From positions 1 through 7,705 of the forward strand of contig JAFAUA010000047.1 of the NCBI GenBank assembly GCA_019243595.1: a stretch of DNA of 7,705 nucleotides. Reading direction: 5' to 3'. The notes below the pieces were generated by a model that saw only the letters and a program-made list of their open reading frames with translations, was not told where the DNA came from and made no database searches. A program made the position numbers and the translations under genes. Shown here piece after piece: positions 6,855-7,705 of this stretch. Within the stretch, counting starts at the first letter, position 1, and every line of letters begins with the position of its first letter. Origin of the DNA: Acidimicrobiia bacterium. Lineage in GTDB: Bacteria; Actinomycetota; Acidimicrobiia; Acidimicrobiales; AC-14.

Positions 6855-7309
6855 TAGCTGAAGAGCGGCGCCGTCGGGCGCAGGCCCTGGGCGCGGGCCG
6901 CGATGTCGGCGAGCGTGAAGGAGTCGAGGTGCTCGCGCATGTGGTTGCCGACGTCGGCCCACACGGTGAGCAGAATGCACTGACCCTCGTGGTCACACGC
7001 ACCGTTCTGGTGCGGCTCGCCGAAGTCCCCCGCCGCGATGGGGCCATCGACGGCGCTGACGATCTGTCCGAGTGTGATCTCCGCCGGGTCGCGTGCGAGC
7101 ACGTAGCCGCCGCCGACGCCGCGCTTGGACCGGACGAGACCGGCGCCCTTGAGGGCGAGCAGGATCTGCTCGAGGTAGGGCTGGGGGAGCCCGGTGCGCT
7201 CGGCGATGTCACGGACCGACGTGGGTCCCTGCGCATCCTGGTGCAGCGCCAGGGACAGCAGCGCACGGCTGGCGTAGTCACCGCGCGTCGACACCTTCAC
7301 GAACGTCAT
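6854..7309 (-). CDS. Rrf2-family transcriptional regulator with two cysteines
   Basis: This 151-residue DNA-binding protein belongs to the family of IscR, NsrR, RsrR and CymR. Seen: STRGDYASRALLSLAL at the N-terminus, a winged helix-turn-helix (residues about 30-60, SVRDIAERTGLPQPYLEQIL), the wing RGVGGGY (63-69), and the dimerisation/cluster region with C105 and C111, then TVWADVGNHMREHLDSFTLADI. IscR and NsrR use three spaced cysteines; here only C-x5-C remains. The position six before C105 is Pro, and IscR's His ligand (three after the last Cys) is Leu. These are the only cysteines in the protein, so a classical cluster is doubtful. The start ATG at 7309 was chosen because the family sequence begins just after it and GAAGG lies four bases upstream. 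It is divergent from the phosphodiesterase gene, which may be a target. Confidence 0.9.
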   Translation of the reverse strand: MTFVKVSTRGDYASRALLSLALHQDAQGPTSVRDIAERTGLPQPYLEQILLALKGAGLVRSKRGVGGGYVLARDPAEITLGQIVSAVDGPIAAGDFGEPHQNGACDHEGQCILLTVWADVGNHMREHLDSFTLADIAARAQGLRPTAPLFS

Positions 7310-7333
7310 CGTACCTTCGGCTTCACTCGTCTT

Positions 7334-7353
7334 TAGGGGTACGGCGTGCCCTA
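7334..7353. promoter_or_regulatory. Inverted repeat in the Rrf2/phosphodiesterase intergenic region
   Basis: TAGGG (7334-7338) and CCCTA (7349-7353) form half-sites with a ten-base spacer, in the 54-base gap between the Rrf2 start and the divergent gene. The right arm overlaps the candidate -10 element. It could be an operator for the Rrf2 protein acting on itself and its neighbour. The arms are short, so chance is a real alternative. Confidence 0.22.
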
Positions 7354-7357
7354 CGGT
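7352..7357 (+). promoter_or_regulatory. Candidate -10 element for the phosphodiesterase gene
   Basis: TACGGT fits TAnnnT and is followed by exactly six bases and the GTG at 7364, so the transcript could be leaderless. The geometry is the same as at ileS. A weak purine stretch (GGTGAG, 7355-7360) lies three bases before the start, so a leadered transcript from further upstream is not excluded. Confidence 0.35.
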
Positions 7358-7363
7358 GAGCCC

Positions 7364-7705
7364 GTGCCCACTGCGCCACAGCCCGTGCTGCCCGCCTACG
7401 GCGGGGCGTGCATCGACGGCATCGTGCGGGCGCTCCTCGAGCGGCGCTCCGGCACCCCGTCGTGGCTTCCGGCGCCGGCGGCGGAAGCACGCCAGGTCGT
7501 GCTCCTCACTCTCGACGGCCTCGGCTTCGAGCAGCTCAGCGCCCGCCCCCATCTTGCTCCCACGCTGTGCTCGATGACCGGCGGGCCGATCACGACCGTT
7601 GCCCCGTCGACGACGGCGACGGCGCTGACGTCGCTCACCACCGGTGAGCCGCCGGCGCGCCACGGTGTGGTGGGCTACCGGGTGCGCGTCGGCGGCAACG
7701 ATGTG
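7364..7705 (+). CDS. Alkaline-phosphatase-superfamily phosphodiesterase, N-terminal part
   Basis: The frame is open from GTG 7364 to the window edge (114 codons), so the 3' part is missing. The visible sequence has LLTLDGLG, where D51 is the expected metal ligand at the start of the alkaline phosphatase fold. It also has APSTTATALTSLTTGEPP followed by RHGVVGY, matching the nucleophile region of type I phosphodiesterase / nucleotide pyrophosphatase enzymes. By comparison T84 is the likely nucleophile. There is no signal peptide or membrane helix in the visible part, so a cytoplasmic location is inferred. The substrate cannot be told from this fragment; PglZ-like and phosphoglycerate-mutase-like relatives share the fold. 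GTG 7346 is an alternative start adding six residues. It is divergent from the Rrf2 gene. Confidence 0.85.
   Translation, partial: MPTAPQPVLPAYGGACIDGIVRALLERRSGTPSWLPAPAAEARQVVLLTLDGLGFEQLSARPHLAPTLCSMTGGPITTVAPSTTATALTSLTTGEPPARHGVVGYRVRVGGNDV

Noticed and set aside
7310..7663. 118-residue N-terminal extension of the Rrf2 protein
   Set aside because: It is Arg-rich, antisense to the phosphodiesterase gene, and precedes a normal Rrf2 start with a ribosome site.
1..7705. Mobile element, phage, defence or biosynthetic cluster
   Set aside because: No transposase, integrase, terminal repeats, toxin-antitoxin, nuclease or cluster enzymes are seen. Gene content is mainly core housekeeping.

Overview
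This window looks like a chromosomal housekeeping segment from a high-GC actinobacterium. An acidimicrobial-type lineage is plausible but is not proven by this sequence. The evidence is the strong G/C bias at third codon positions, frequent GTG starts, tightly overlapping genes, likely leaderless starts, and the neighbourhood ileS / DksA-type zinc finger / lspA / rluD, which is typical of actinobacterial chromosomes. I see no CRISPR array, insertion sequence, phage gene, tRNA or rRNA, and no stretch over 300 bases lacks a gene.

Layout. Bases 1-846 (+) hold the 3' part of a membrane-anchored protein with two near-identical 49-residue acidic modules and a Lys/Ala-rich, histone-H1-like tail. Tail to tail with it, their stop codons overlapping, lies ileS (843-3914, -), an isoleucyl-tRNA synthetase with the rearranged GLHH signature. 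A ~100-bp divergent promoter region (3915-4021) separates ileS from a compact four-gene operon on the + strand. This comprises a TraR/DksA-type zinc-finger protein with its own basic N-terminal tail (4022-4723), lspA (about 4693-5190), an RluD-family pseudouridine synthase (5187-6101) and an unrecognised membrane-anchored protein (6085-6840). Every junction in this operon overlaps. Next, convergent, is an Rrf2-family regulator (6854-7309, -). Divergent from it is the 5' part of an alkaline-phosphatase-superfamily phosphodiesterase (7364-7705, +), cut by the window edge.

How the genes fit together. ileS charges tRNA-Ile, RluD modifies 23S rRNA, the DksA-type protein probably contacts RNA polymerase, and LspA processes lipoproteins, so the core is gene expression and envelope maturation. 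The most distinctive features are the GLHH active site of IleRS, two genes close together with H1-like basic tails (one at the C-terminus of a membrane protein, one at the N-terminus of the DksA-type protein), an Rrf2 protein with only two cysteines, and two starts with identical leaderless geometry (TAnnnT, six bases, start codon). I found no clearly new multi-gene system. The best candidate for new biology is the membrane-anchored two-module protein with the DNA-binding-like tail.
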